NCBI GenBank assembly: GCA_946999385.1 | Contig: CAMQCZ010000007.1 | Span: 5,279 to 69,278 of the forward strand | Direction: 5' to 3' | DNA length: 64,000 nt | Source of the DNA: an uncultured Lachnoanaerobaculum sp. | Lineage (GTDB): Bacteria > Bacillota > Clostridia > Lachnospirales > Lachnospiraceae | Shown: piece after piece, positions 25,038 to 34,182 of the stretch | Position numbering within the stretch: the stretch's first letter is position 1 | Layout: each line of letters begins with the position of its first letter | The notes under the pieces: model-generated | Seen by the model: only the letters and a program-made list of their open reading frames with translations | Told to the model about the DNA's origin: nothing | Databases searched by the model: none | Position numbers and translations under genes: made by a program

Positions 25038-26045
25038 ATGCAAACCTATATTGTTTTAGATTTGGAATGGAATCAATCACCAACTGGTAAAAGTGGTACA
25101 ATAAAAGCTATTCCCTTTGAAATTATAGAAATAGGTGCTATAAAATTAGATAAAAACTTTAATATTATTGATGAATTTAAAACCTTTATAAAGCCTGTAG
25201 TTTATGAGCAAATACACTTTAGAGTGCATGAAATAGTAAATATCGGTATTCATGAGCTTAAAAAAAGAGGACTATCCTTTCCTACAGCCATGAATAATTT
25301 TTTCTCCTGGGTCTTTAAAGAAAATGAAAATCCTATATTCTGTACTTGGGGTAATATGGATTTAACAGAATTACAAAGGAATATGAAATATCACAATGTA
25401 GCCAATGTATTTCCAAAACCTCTTTTATACTATGATATACAAAAATTATATAATTTTTCCAATGATATAGTAGATAGCTCTAATAATAAATTACCTCTTG
25501 ACAAGGCCTGCAATAATCTTGGAATTATAAGTGAGCGTCCTTTTCATCACGCATTGGATGATGCATACTATACTTCTATGATTATTAAAAATATAGATTT
25601 TAAAAAAGTTTGTAAATATTTGTCCATAGATTACTATAGCCCTCCAAGAAATAAATCCGAAGAAATATATATGCTCTTTCCAAAATATTCTAAAATGGTA
25701 TCTGCACCATTTAAACAAAAGGAAGATATATTTAAAAATAAAAATATATCCGACATTAAATGTATATTTTGTAAGCGTATGCTAAAGAAAAAAATACCTT
25801 GGTTCGTTACAAGCTCAAAAAATTATTATAGTCTTGCTTATTGCCCCGAACATTCATTTTTGCAAGCTAAAATTCGTATAAAACATACTGATAATAATAA
25901 GCTTTTTGCTATTAAAACTGTCAAAATGATAAATTCAAAGAAAGTAAAAGAACTATTTTTAAAAAAAGAAGAAATAAAGGCAAAGAAAAAAACAAAAAAT
26001 AATAGATTAAAGCTTAATAAAATAAAATATAATAATATTAAATGA
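25038..26045 (+). CDS. DEDDh-type 3'-5' exonuclease with C-terminal Cys/His motif
   Basis: 335 residues. Residues 1-190 form an RNase T/ERI-1 (KapD-like) exonuclease: VLDLEWNQSP holds the first Asp and Glu, TWGNMDLTEL the second Asp, and FHHALDDAYYTS the His and last Asp. Residues 235-285 contain CIFCKRM and AYCPEH, a CxxC...CxxH set that looks like a zinc-binding finger. The last 50 residues are Lys-rich. The product probably degrades RNA or single-stranded DNA; the substrate is not known. A terminator hairpin follows. Confidence 0.82.
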   Translation: MQTYIVLDLEWNQSPTGKSGTIKAIPFEIIEIGAIKLDKNFNIIDEFKTFIKPVVYEQIHFRVHEIVNIGIHELKKRGLSFPTAMNNFFSWVFKENENPIFCTWGNMDLTELQRNMKYHNVANVFPKPLLYYDIQKLYNFSNDIVDSSNNKLPLDKACNNLGIISERPFHHALDDAYYTSMIIKNIDFKKVCKYLSIDYYSPPRNKSEEIYMLFPKYSKMVSAPFKQKEDIFKNKNISDIKCIFCKRMLKKKIPWFVTSSKNYYSLAYCPEHSFLQAKIRIKHTDNNKLFAIKTVKMINSKKVKELFLKKEEIKAKKKTKNNRLKLNKIKYNNIK

Positions 26046-26079
26046 CCTCCTAATGTTATATAAAATAACAAAGGAGGTC
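26044..26079. terminator. bidirectional terminator between exonuclease and FAS operon
   Basis: GACCTCCT (26044-26051) pairs with AGGAGGTC (26072-26079), extended by TGTTAT/ATAACA inside. It stands between convergent genes. Confidence 0.8.
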
Positions 26080-26104
26080 TTTCAATAAAGCTTTTTATTA
26101 ATAT

Positions 26105-27253
26105 TTATCCGCAAATACTATTTATTACATCTTTAACCGTTTCTATCTTATCTGCTTTATAAGCATTTGCACCTGCAAAAAGCAGGGCTTTTCCTATCTC
26201 TCCATTTACCGCCTTAATTAAAGCCTCAGTTATGCAATATGGTATCTTTGTCATATCACATTTACTTAGGCATTGGTAGCACCTTCCTATTTTTTGCTTT
26301 GTATTTTTTATCTCTTCCAAAAATATATTATTTATAGCTCTACCGGGTAAGCCGACAGGGGATTTTACTATTTTTATATCATCTTTTTTTGCTCTTATAT
26401 AAGCTTCCTTATAAAATTCAGGGGCATCACATTCCTTTGTCGTTACAAATCTTGTCCCAACCTGTACTCCATCTAAGCCCAAATGAAGTGCATGCTCAAA
26501 ATCTTTATGTGTATATATACCCCCTGCAAGTATAATTGGAATATGTGTAGAAAATTTTTCTTCATACTCTCTAACAATCTTAATAATATTTTTAATTTCC
26601 TGATCATATAAGGCTCTTTTATATTCACTACCCTCAACAGCACCATAGTATTCAAGTTCATCCATGCTAAATCCAAGATGTCCTCCTGCCAAAGGGCCTT
26701 CTATAACTATTGCATCTGCTGTAATATTATATTTTCTATGCCACATCTTTAGAATAACATTTGCACTTTTTGAACTACTTACTATAGGTACTATTTTTGT
26801 TTTTCTATTTCTTTCACCATATATTTTATCCGTAGAAATTTCTTTTCTCATTTCCATTCCATTTTTTAAATATACCGGTAAATCTATTGGAAGACCTGCA
26901 CCACTTACTATAATATCGGCACCATGTGCAACAGCCACTTCACAATATTTCTCATATCCCCTTGTAGCAACCATAATATTAAATCCGACAGCACCTTGTA
27001 ATTTTTCTTTGCTCTGCCTTACTATTTCTCTAGCCTTTTTTAATTCTTCTTTAATCGCCTCTATATTAGCTTTAAACGGATTTTTAATAAAATCAGGTCT
27101 TTTATATCCTATTTGAGCTGTAGATATAAGACCTATTCCACCAAGACTTGCAACCTTACCTGCTAAATGACTTAGACTTATACCAACTCCCATTCCACCT
27201 TGAATAATAGGCTTGGTAATATTCAAATCACCTATCTTTAAACCTTTAACCAT
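26105..27253 (-). CDS. nitronate monooxygenase / FabK-like flavoprotein
   Basis: 382-residue TIM-barrel FMN protein of the 2-nitropropane dioxygenase / enoyl-ACP reductase II superfamily. Seen: KPIIQGGMGVGISLSHLA at the start, GADIIVSGAGLPIDLP, EGPLAGGHLGFS (catalytic His of the family) and the FMN phosphate site ILAGGIYTHKDFEHAL. It is 70 residues longer than the fabK at 34.2 kb and has a Cys-rich C-terminus (GRCYQCLSKCDM). Lying 30 bases after accDA, it is probably the last gene of the fatty-acid operon. It may be a second reductase or a nitronate oxidase. Confidence 0.82.
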   Translation of the reverse strand: MVKGLKIGDLNITKPIIQGGMGVGISLSHLAGKVASLGGIGLISTAQIGYKRPDFIKNPFKANIEAIKEELKKAREIVRQSKEKLQGAVGFNIMVATRGYEKYCEVAVAHGADIIVSGAGLPIDLPVYLKNGMEMRKEISTDKIYGERNRKTKIVPIVSSSKSANVILKMWHRKYNITADAIVIEGPLAGGHLGFSMDELEYYGAVEGSEYKRALYDQEIKNIIKIVREYEEKFSTHIPIILAGGIYTHKDFEHALHLGLDGVQVGTRFVTTKECDAPEFYKEAYIRAKKDDIKIVKSPVGLPGRAINNIFLEEIKNTKQKIGRCYQCLSKCDMTKIPYCITEALIKAVNGEIGKALLFAGANAYKADKIETVKDVINSICG

Positions 27254-27282
27254 GCTTTCTCCTAAAAAATTTTAGACATATA

Positions 27283-28992
27283 CTAAAATCCTCTATATCT
27301 GTCATATCTTTGGGATATAATTTCTTCCTTTGATTTATTATTATATTTTAATAACCAGTCAATAATTTCTATATCCATATAATTTACTATTTCATCTATA
27401 TTATCAAGGCTCGCTTTTTCCTTTTCAGGTATAATTTTATCTATAATACCCAATTTTTTTAATTCTTTTGACGTTATTTTCATATCATCAACTACATCCT
27501 TAGCAAGCTTTGCATCCTTATATAAAATTGAGGCAAAGCCTTCAGGTGATAAAATAGAATATATAGCATGCTCCAGCATCCATACCTCATTACTGAGTGC
27601 TAATGCTAATGCTCCACCACTACCGCCTTCTCCTATAACTATACTAAGTATAGGTACTTCAAAGCCGCTCATCTCATATAAATTATCTGCTATTGCCTTA
27701 GCCTGACCTCTTTCCTCAGCTTCAATTCCACAAAAAGCTCCCTTTGTATCCACCAGACAAATTATAGGTCTATTAAAATCATTTGCCTGCTTCATAAGCC
27801 TAAGTGCTTTTCTATATCCTTCAGGTAAAGGCATTCCAAAATTTCTCTTTTTATTTTCCTGTATGCTTCTACCCTTTTGCTGTGCAATAACAGTAACAGG
27901 CAATCCATGAAAGCTTGCAATTCCACCTATTATTGCAGCATCATCTTTAAATGCCCTATCTCCATGAAATTCTATAAAATAATCAAACAATCTATCTATA
28001 TAATCCTTTGCACCGGGTCTTGAATTACTTCTTGATATTAAAACACTGTCCCAAGTACTTTTTATATTATCTGAGTAAGTGAATTTTTCAGCTGATTTTA
28101 ATTTACTTATATTTTGTAAATTTTCTTTATTTTTAATATATATATCCTTGTTATGCAATTTTAATATATCCACAATAAATTGTCTTTGTTCTTTTCTTTC
28201 CACAATTTCATCAACAAATCCATGCTCCAACAAAAATTCTGCTCTTTGAAAACCTTCAGGTAATCTTGCTCCTATGGTTTGTGCAATAACTCTAGGTCCG
28301 GCAAAGCCTATCAAAGCATTAGGCTCAGCTAATATAATATCACCAAGCATAGCAAAGGAAGCACTAACACCTCCCATAGTAGGATCTGTAAGAATGGTTA
28401 TACACAGCTGCCCCCTTTGATGTAATCTTTTAAGTGCCGCAGCCGTTTTTGCCATTTGCATAAGGCTTATAATTCCCTCTTGCATTCTTGCACCACCTGA
28501 AGCGGCAAAAATTATGATAGGCAAGCCCTTGTCAGCTGCCGTTTCAACTGCAATACTTATTTTTTCACCGACATTATGCCCCATAGAACTCATCATAAAT
28601 CTTGAATCACAAACAGCTAAAATGCAATCTATATTTTTAATCTTAGCAATACCTGTTACAACTGCTTCATCTAAATGAGTTTTTTCTTTCAAATCATTTA
28701 GCTTTTGTTCATATCCCGGAAAATTTAAAGGATTATAAATAGGCATAAGCTTATTAAATTCTTGAAAGCTGTCTTTATCACAAAGCATATCTATCCTTCT
28801 ATAAGCATGCACTCTAAAATAATTAAAGCATTTTGGGCAAATATAATAATTGGATATTATATCGTCTATATGTATAGGACAATTACATTTTTTACACTTT
28901 CTCCATCTTCCATAAGGAACCTGAGGTTCATTTTTTATCCCCGTATTCAATACTTTAATATATGTCTTTTTAAACATATCTCTTAATTGCAT
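27283..28992 (-). CDS. accDA: acetyl-CoA carboxylase carboxyltransferase, fused beta-alpha
   Basis: One continuous frame of 569 residues carries both carboxyltransferase halves. Residues 1-260 are AccD: a four-Cys zinc ribbon (C33, C36, C52, C55), then ASGGARMQEG and DPTMGGVSASFAMLGD. From about residue 300 on it is AccA: RPGAKDYIDRLFDYFIEFHGDRAF, GMPLPEGYRKALRLMKQA and VIGEGGSGGALAL. E. coli has two separate proteins (304 and 319 residues); the join here has lost little. The enzyme transfers CO2 from carboxybiotin on AccB to acetyl-CoA. It follows accC by 9 bases. Confidence 0.95.
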   Translation of the reverse strand: MQLRDMFKKTYIKVLNTGIKNEPQVPYGRWRKCKKCNCPIHIDDIISNYYICPKCFNYFRVHAYRRIDMLCDKDSFQEFNKLMPIYNPLNFPGYEQKLNDLKEKTHLDEAVVTGIAKIKNIDCILAVCDSRFMMSSMGHNVGEKISIAVETAADKGLPIIIFAASGGARMQEGIISLMQMAKTAAALKRLHQRGQLCITILTDPTMGGVSASFAMLGDIILAEPNALIGFAGPRVIAQTIGARLPEGFQRAEFLLEHGFVDEIVERKEQRQFIVDILKLHNKDIYIKNKENLQNISKLKSAEKFTYSDNIKSTWDSVLISRSNSRPGAKDYIDRLFDYFIEFHGDRAFKDDAAIIGGIASFHGLPVTVIAQQKGRSIQENKKRNFGMPLPEGYRKALRLMKQANDFNRPIICLVDTKGAFCGIEAEERGQAKAIADNLYEMSGFEVPILSIVIGEGGSGGALALALSNEVWMLEHAIYSILSPEGFASILYKDAKLAKDVVDDMKITSKELKKLGIIDKIIPEKEKASLDNIDEIVNYMDIEIIDWLLKYNNKSKEEIISQRYDRYRGF

Positions 28993-29001
28993 CGCTACCT
29001 C

Positions 29002-30357
29002 CTATTTTGAAACATACTTAGGAAAATGTATATCTATATAATGTGTATCTATATTACCCTCTTGGTAATCCTCGTTATTTATTATTTCATAATTAAAATC
29101 AAGATTGGTATCTATACCTTCAATAACCATCTCTCCCAAAGCAGAGCGTAGCTTTGATATCGCCTCTTCCCTATTTTTACCATGTACAATTAATTTTACA
29201 AGCATAGAATCATAATTAGGCGGAACAACATAATTATTGTATATATGACTATCTATTCTAACTCCGTTTCCTCCCGGAAAATGTATATTTTTAATTTTTC
29301 CGGGTGATGGTCTAAAATTTTTTTCAGGATTTTCAGCATTAATTCTACATTCAATAGCATGTCCTGTAATATTTATATCTGACTGTGTAAAGCTAAGCTT
29401 TTGACCAGCAGCTATCTTTATTTGCTCTTTTATCAAATCAAGACCTGTAATCATTTCAGTAATAGGATGCTCTACCTGTATACGTGTATTCATCTCCATA
29501 AAATAAAAATTTTTATCTTTATCTAACAAAAATTCTATTGTTCCTGCATTTTCATACTTAGCTATCTTAGCAACCTTAACAGCAGTCTCCCCCATTTTTT
29601 TTCTTAGTGCCTTATCAATAGCTATACTTGGAGCCTCCTCTAAAACTTTTTGATGCTTTTTTTGTATAGAACAGTCTCTTTCACCTAGATGTACTACATT
29701 TCCAAATTTATCAGCTAAAATTTGAAATTCAATATGTCTTGGTCTTTCTATATATCTTTCAAGATACATACTACCGTCTCCAAAGGCTTTTATAGCCTCT
29801 TGTCTTGCCATATTAAAGCTTTCCTTAAAATCCTCAAGGCTTCTGGATATCCTCATACCTTTTCCGCCACCTCCGCTGCTTGCTTTAATCATTATAGGAA
29901 AACCAAGCTCCTTAGCTACCTCAATCGCTCTATTTGCATCATTTAAAATCTCATTACTCCCCTTAATAATCGGTATTTTAGCTTTATCCATGGTAATTCT
30001 TGCATTTGCCTTATCACCCATCCTTGATATAACTTCACTATCAGGACCTATAAATGTAATATTACATTCCTTACATTGTCTTGCAAATTTAGAATTTTCA
30101 GAAAGAAATCCAAAACCGGGATGTATGGCATCAGCACCTGTTGCCAAGCTTGCCGATAATATTCTTGTAATATCCAAATAACTATTTGTAGCATTAGCAG
30201 GTCCTATACAAATTGCCTCATCTGCCAGCATTGTATGCAAGCTATCTCTATCTGCTTCAGAATATATGGCCACACTTTTTATTCCAAGCTCTCTGCATGC
30301 TCTTATTATTCTAACTGCTATCTCTGCCCTATTGGCGATTAATATTTTTTGAAACAT
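29002..30357 (-). CDS. accC: biotin carboxylase subunit of acetyl-CoA carboxylase
   Basis: ATP-dependent carboxylation of the biotin on AccB, 451 residues, normal length. Landmarks are the start MFQKILIANRAEIAVRIIRA, the ATP-grasp glycine loop SSGGGGKGMRIS and the metal/bicarbonate site EMNTRIQVEHPITEM. It begins three bases after fabZ. All four acetyl-CoA carboxylase functions lie in this operon. Confidence 0.96.
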   Translation of the reverse strand: MFQKILIANRAEIAVRIIRACRELGIKSVAIYSEADRDSLHTMLADEAICIGPANATNSYLDITRILSASLATGADAIHPGFGFLSENSKFARQCKECNITFIGPDSEVISRMGDKANARITMDKAKIPIIKGSNEILNDANRAIEVAKELGFPIMIKASSGGGGKGMRISRSLEDFKESFNMARQEAIKAFGDGSMYLERYIERPRHIEFQILADKFGNVVHLGERDCSIQKKHQKVLEEAPSIAIDKALRKKMGETAVKVAKIAKYENAGTIEFLLDKDKNFYFMEMNTRIQVEHPITEMITGLDLIKEQIKIAAGQKLSFTQSDINITGHAIECRINAENPEKNFRPSPGKIKNIHFPGGNGVRIDSHIYNNYVVPPNYDSMLVKLIVHGKNREEAISKLRSALGEMVIEGIDTNLDFNYEIINNEDYQEGNIDTHYIDIHFPKYVSK

Positions 30358-30360
30358 ATT

Positions 30361-30783
30361 CTAAGCTACCATAAAAGTAAGTTCGGCTTCTACTGCTACT
30401 ATTCCATCTACACTCGCAACAGCCTTGCCAACTCCAACAGGTCCTTTCCTTTTTATAATTTCACATTCTAATCTTAATTTATCTCCGGGAATAACCTTCT
30501 TTTTAAACTTCACCTTATTCATTCCCCCAAAATACACAAGCTTACCCTTGTATTCCTCTAAAGATAAAATAGCACAAGCTCCAACCTGTGCTAATGCCTC
30601 CAACATTAAAACCCCCGGCATAACTGCCTCCTGCGGAAAATGACCTGCAAATTGACTTTCAGAATATGTAATCGCTTTATATCCAACAGCTCTTTTACCT
30701 GCCTCCAATTCTTCTATATAATCAACAAATAAAAAAGGATGACGATGTGGTATTAATTCTTGTATTTCTTTTATTCCTAACAT
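30361..30783 (-). CDS. fabZ: 3-hydroxyacyl-[ACP] dehydratase
   Basis: 140-residue hot-dog enzyme of fatty-acid elongation. The catalytic His is in AGHFPQEAVMPGVLMLEAL together with the catalytic Glu, and the entry motif IPHRHPFLFVD is typical. No fabA/fabM-like isomerase is seen in the operon, so the source of unsaturated acyl chains is not evident. It lies between accB and accC, an order common in Clostridia. Confidence 0.96.
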   Translation of the reverse strand: MLGIKEIQELIPHRHPFLFVDYIEELEAGKRAVGYKAITYSESQFAGHFPQEAVMPGVLMLEALAQVGACAILSLEEYKGKLVYFGGMNKVKFKKKVIPGDKLRLECEIIKRKGPVGVGKAVASVDGIVAVEAELTFMVA

Positions 30784-30790
30784 ATAACTC

Positions 30791-31243
30791 CTATCTTATA
30801 CGAAATAAGGCTTGGCCATATTCTACAATATCTCCATCTTCTACTAAAATAGCCTCAACTACTCCATCAAACTCACTTTCTATTTCATTCATAAGCTTCA
30901 TAGCCTCAATAATACCGAGGATTTGTCCCTTTTTTACTACACTGCCTACCTCTACAAATGCCTTAGACTCAGGAGAGCTTGATTTATAAAATGTACCTAC
31001 AAGTGGAGACAATACAATATTATCACTATTAATATTTAAGACCTCTTGTTCTTTTTTTATTATATTCCCCTCTTCAGGCTTAGTATTTGTAATACAAGAA
31101 GCATCAAACACTTTTTCTTCATGTACTATCTCAGGAGTGCTTTTTGATATATGTAATTTTTCTCCATCTTTTTCATAAGTAAATTTATCAAGTTTATTTT
31201 TACTTACGCTCTCTATTAATTGTATTATTTCCTCTATTTTCAT
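30791..31243 (-). CDS. accB: biotin carboxyl carrier protein of acetyl-CoA carboxylase
   Basis: 150 residues. The C-terminal biotinyl domain has IIEAMKLMNEIE, in which the Lys carries biotin. The N-terminal 35 residues form the usual small helical region that binds AccC, followed by a variable linker. Its need for biotin connects this operon to the bioY transporter at 58.2 kb. Confidence 0.95.
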   Translation of the reverse strand: MKIEEIIQLIESVSKNKLDKFTYEKDGEKLHISKSTPEIVHEEKVFDASCITNTKPEEGNIIKKEQEVLNINSDNIVLSPLVGTFYKSSSPESKAFVEVGSVVKKGQILGIIEAMKLMNEIESEFDGVVEAILVEDGDIVEYGQALFRIR

Positions 31244-31244
31244 T

Positions 31245-32483
31245 TTATTCCTCGTATTTTTTAAATATTATACTTGCATTATGTCCGCCAAAGCCCAAGG
31301 AATTTGACATTGCAGCATTAACAGGCATATTAATCCCTCTAAATTTACAATAATCCAAATCACACTCAGGATCATCTATTTCCAAGCCTACAGTTTGATG
31401 TACAAAGCTATCTTCTATAGACTTAACGCATACCAAAGCTTCTACAGCTCCTGCAGCACCAAGCAAATGTCCTATCATAGACTTTGTAGAATTTATTTTC
31501 ACACTTTCTGCATGCTCCTTAAGTGCAAGCTTGATTGCCTTTGTTTCAAACAAGTCATTGTGATGTGTACTTGTTCCATGTGCATTTATATAATCAATAT
31601 CCTTAGCACATAGACTTGCATCCTTGAGTGCAAGCTCCATTGCCATAGCGGCTCCTTCTCCACTTTCCATAGGAGAAGTTATATGATAAGCATCACAGGT
31701 TGCACCATAACCTACTATTTCAGCATATATCTTCGCACCTCTTTTTTTAGCATGCTCCAATTCTTCCAACAAAAGTACAGCACTACCCTCGCCCATTACA
31801 AAGCCTTTTCTCTCTTTATCAAATGGGATAGAAGCCCTTTTTTTATCGCTCGTTGTATTAAGTGCAGTCAATGAATTAAATCCGGCAATTCCTATAGGTG
31901 TTATAGAACTCTCAGTTCCTCCTGCAAAAATCATGTCAGCTTCACCATAGACTATACTTCTAAAGGCTTCACCTATAGAATGAGTACCTGTCGCACAGGC
32001 GGTTACAACATTAATATTCTTTCCATGAAATCCAAAATTAATGGCAACATTTCCGGCAGCCATATTTGAAATCATCATAGGCACTAAAAGTGGAGCCACT
32101 CTTTTTGGTCCCTTTTCAAACAGCTTTTTACACTCTCTTTCAACAGCTTGTAGAGAGCCTATACCTGAGCCTATACAAACACCTATTTTATAGCTGTCCT
32201 CTTTAGATATATCTAATTCTGAATCCTCTAAAGCCTCTTTTGTAGCAGCTATTGCATATTGTGAAAAGGCTTCCATTCTTTTAGCGGCTTTTGCATCCAT
32301 ATAATTTTTAGCATCAAAGCCCTTTAGCTGTGCAGCCAATTTTACAGGATAATCACTTGTGTCAAAATATGTAATTTCATCTATACCTACTACAGAATTT
32401 TTGCAAGCTTGCCAAAAATCATTAACATTCAAGCCGGTAGGAGTTATAGCACCTAATCCTGTTATAACAACTCTTTTTCTCAT
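31245..32483 (-). CDS. fabF: 3-oxoacyl-[ACP] synthase II
   Basis: Condensing enzyme for chain elongation, 412 residues. The Cys-His-His triad is visible as VVTACATGTHS, NAHGTSTHHND and MIGHLLGAAGA. The start MRKRVVITGLGAITPTG is canonical with GGAGG upstream. It stands 20 bases after fabG. Confidence 0.96.
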   Translation of the reverse strand: MRKRVVITGLGAITPTGLNVNDFWQACKNSVVGIDEITYFDTSDYPVKLAAQLKGFDAKNYMDAKAAKRMEAFSQYAIAATKEALEDSELDISKEDSYKIGVCIGSGIGSLQAVERECKKLFEKGPKRVAPLLVPMMISNMAAGNVAINFGFHGKNINVVTACATGTHSIGEAFRSIVYGEADMIFAGGTESSITPIGIAGFNSLTALNTTSDKKRASIPFDKERKGFVMGEGSAVLLLEELEHAKKRGAKIYAEIVGYGATCDAYHITSPMESGEGAAMAMELALKDASLCAKDIDYINAHGTSTHHNDLFETKAIKLALKEHAESVKINSTKSMIGHLLGAAGAVEALVCVKSIEDSFVHQTVGLEIDDPECDLDYCKFRGINMPVNAAMSNSLGFGGHNASIIFKKYEE

Positions 32484-32502
32484 AAAACCTCCTTACAAAA
32501 AT

Positions 32503-33240
32503 CTACATATACATTCCGCCGTCTACACTTATAGTCTGACCTGTTATATATCTTGTGGAATCATCAGCCAAAAAATATGCCGTCTTAGCAATATCTATAG
32601 GTAAACCGAAATCTTTCATAGGTATATTTTCAATTATATTTTCTACTATTTTTTCAGATAAATCAGCTGTCATATCAGTTTTTATAAAACCGGGAGCAAT
32701 AGCATTTACAGTTATATTTCTCGTTGCCAGCTCTCTTGCCGCCGCTTTAGTCATACCTATAATCCCTGCCTTTGAGGCTGCATAATTTACCTGACCTACA
32801 TTTCCCAAAAGACCTGATACAGAAGATATATTAATAATTCTTCCATATTTTGCTTTTATCATATATTTTGAAGCAAGCTGCATACAATTAAAGCTTCCCT
32901 TTAAATTTGTAGCTATAACCAAGTCAAACTCTTCTTCCTTCATTCTCATAAGCAACATATCCCTCGTTATACCTGCATTATTGACCAGAATATCTATCCT
33001 CTTGAATTTATCTAAAATAAATTCAAACATTTTTTTGCATTCTTCATAATTTGATACATCAGCCTTATAGGTATAAGCTTCTACACCAAAGGCTTTAATT
33101 TCTTCCAAGGTCTTATTTGCACATTCCAAGCTTCCATTATAATTAAGTATAATATTAATACCCTTTTGTGCAAACTCCATAGCTATCGCTTTGCCTATGC
33201 CCTTACTTGCACCTGTAATTAACGCTACTCTCTGACTCAT
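32503..33240 (-). CDS. fabG: 3-oxoacyl-[ACP] reductase
   Basis: NADPH-dependent short-chain dehydrogenase, 245 residues. The nucleotide-binding motif is TGASKGIGKAIA, and the catalytic Ser-Tyr-Lys set is in INISSVSG and YAASKAG. It ends with ITGQTISVDGGMYM as most FabG proteins do. Its ATG overlaps the fabD stop by one base. Confidence 0.96.
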   Translation of the reverse strand: MSQRVALITGASKGIGKAIAMEFAQKGINIILNYNGSLECANKTLEEIKAFGVEAYTYKADVSNYEECKKMFEFILDKFKRIDILVNNAGITRDMLLMRMKEEEFDLVIATNLKGSFNCMQLASKYMIKAKYGRIINISSVSGLLGNVGQVNYAASKAGIIGMTKAAARELATRNITVNAIAPGFIKTDMTADLSEKIVENIIENIPMKDFGLPIDIAKTAYFLADDSTRYITGQTISVDGGMYM

Positions 33241-34172
33241 TATTTTCCCTCACTATTTTTTACAGCTTCAATAACTGTAGCTACATCTTCAATATTTTCT
33301 ATATTATATACTTTTACATCTTTATTTATTTTTTTAACGAAAGAGCTTAATGTCTTTTTAGGTCCTATTTCTATAAATATATCCACTCCGTCATCAATTA
33401 ACATATCTATACTCTGATTAAATTTTACAGAGGAATATACCTGATCTCTCAAAAGCTCTTTAATATTAGACTTATCCTTGACAAATTCGGCATTATAATT
33501 TGCAACATAAGGAATTTTAGGATTTTCTATATTTATATTTTTTAAATACTCATATAACTTTTCTCCTGCACACTTTAAAAGCTCCGAATGAAAAGGTCCG
33601 CTTACATTCAAAGGCAATATTTTTTTTACACCCTTTGCTTTCAGCTCTGAGCAAGCCTTTTCTATAGCTTTTTTTTCACCGGATATGACTATTTGACCGG
33701 GGCAATTATAATTTGCTATATATGCTCCGTCTATATTCTCTAAAATCTCCTCTATAAGTTTAGTATCAGTATTTAATATCGCCGCCATAGAGCCAAATCC
33801 CAAAGGAAGCTCCTGTTGCATTAACTTTCCTCTTTTTGCTACTACCTTTATAGCATCAGACTCAGTTATAGCACCTGAATAATACAAGGCTACATACTCT
33901 CCAAGGCTAAGTCCCAAGCAAGTATCCGCCTTTAAGCCTTTACCTGTAATAAACTTTAGCATAGCTATCATTGTAGTTACCATAGCCGGTTGAGTATATT
34001 CTGTAAGATCCAAATAATCATTTTCTTCAAAGCAAAGCTTTTTCATGTCTATATCTAAGAGCTTACCGGCATTTTCAAAAACATTCCTTGCCTCATCACT
34101 ATTATTATAAAAGCTCTCTCCCATTGAACACATTTGGCTACCTTGCCCCGGAAATAAAAAAGCAATCTTCAT
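33240..34172 (-). CDS. fabD: malonyl-CoA:ACP transacylase
   Basis: Loads malonyl groups on the acyl carrier protein; about 310 residues. The nucleophile Ser is in CLGLSLGEYVAL and the catalytic His in VSGPFHSELL. The start is placed at the ATG of MKIAFLFPGQGSQ (34172) behind AAAGGGG, not at the TTG at 34190. The start overlaps the 3' end of fabK only slightly. Confidence 0.95.
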   Translation of the reverse strand: MKIAFLFPGQGSQMCSMGESFYNNSDEARNVFENAGKLLDIDMKKLCFEENDYLDLTEYTQPAMVTTMIAMLKFITGKGLKADTCLGLSLGEYVALYYSGAITESDAIKVVAKRGKLMQQELPLGFGSMAAILNTDTKLIEEILENIDGAYIANYNCPGQIVISGEKKAIEKACSELKAKGVKKILPLNVSGPFHSELLKCAGEKLYEYLKNINIENPKIPYVANYNAEFVKDKSNIKELLRDQVYSSVKFNQSIDMLIDDGVDIFIEIGPKKTLSSFVKKINKDVKVYNIENIEDVATVIEAVKNSEGK

Positions 34173-34182
34173 AAATTCCCCT

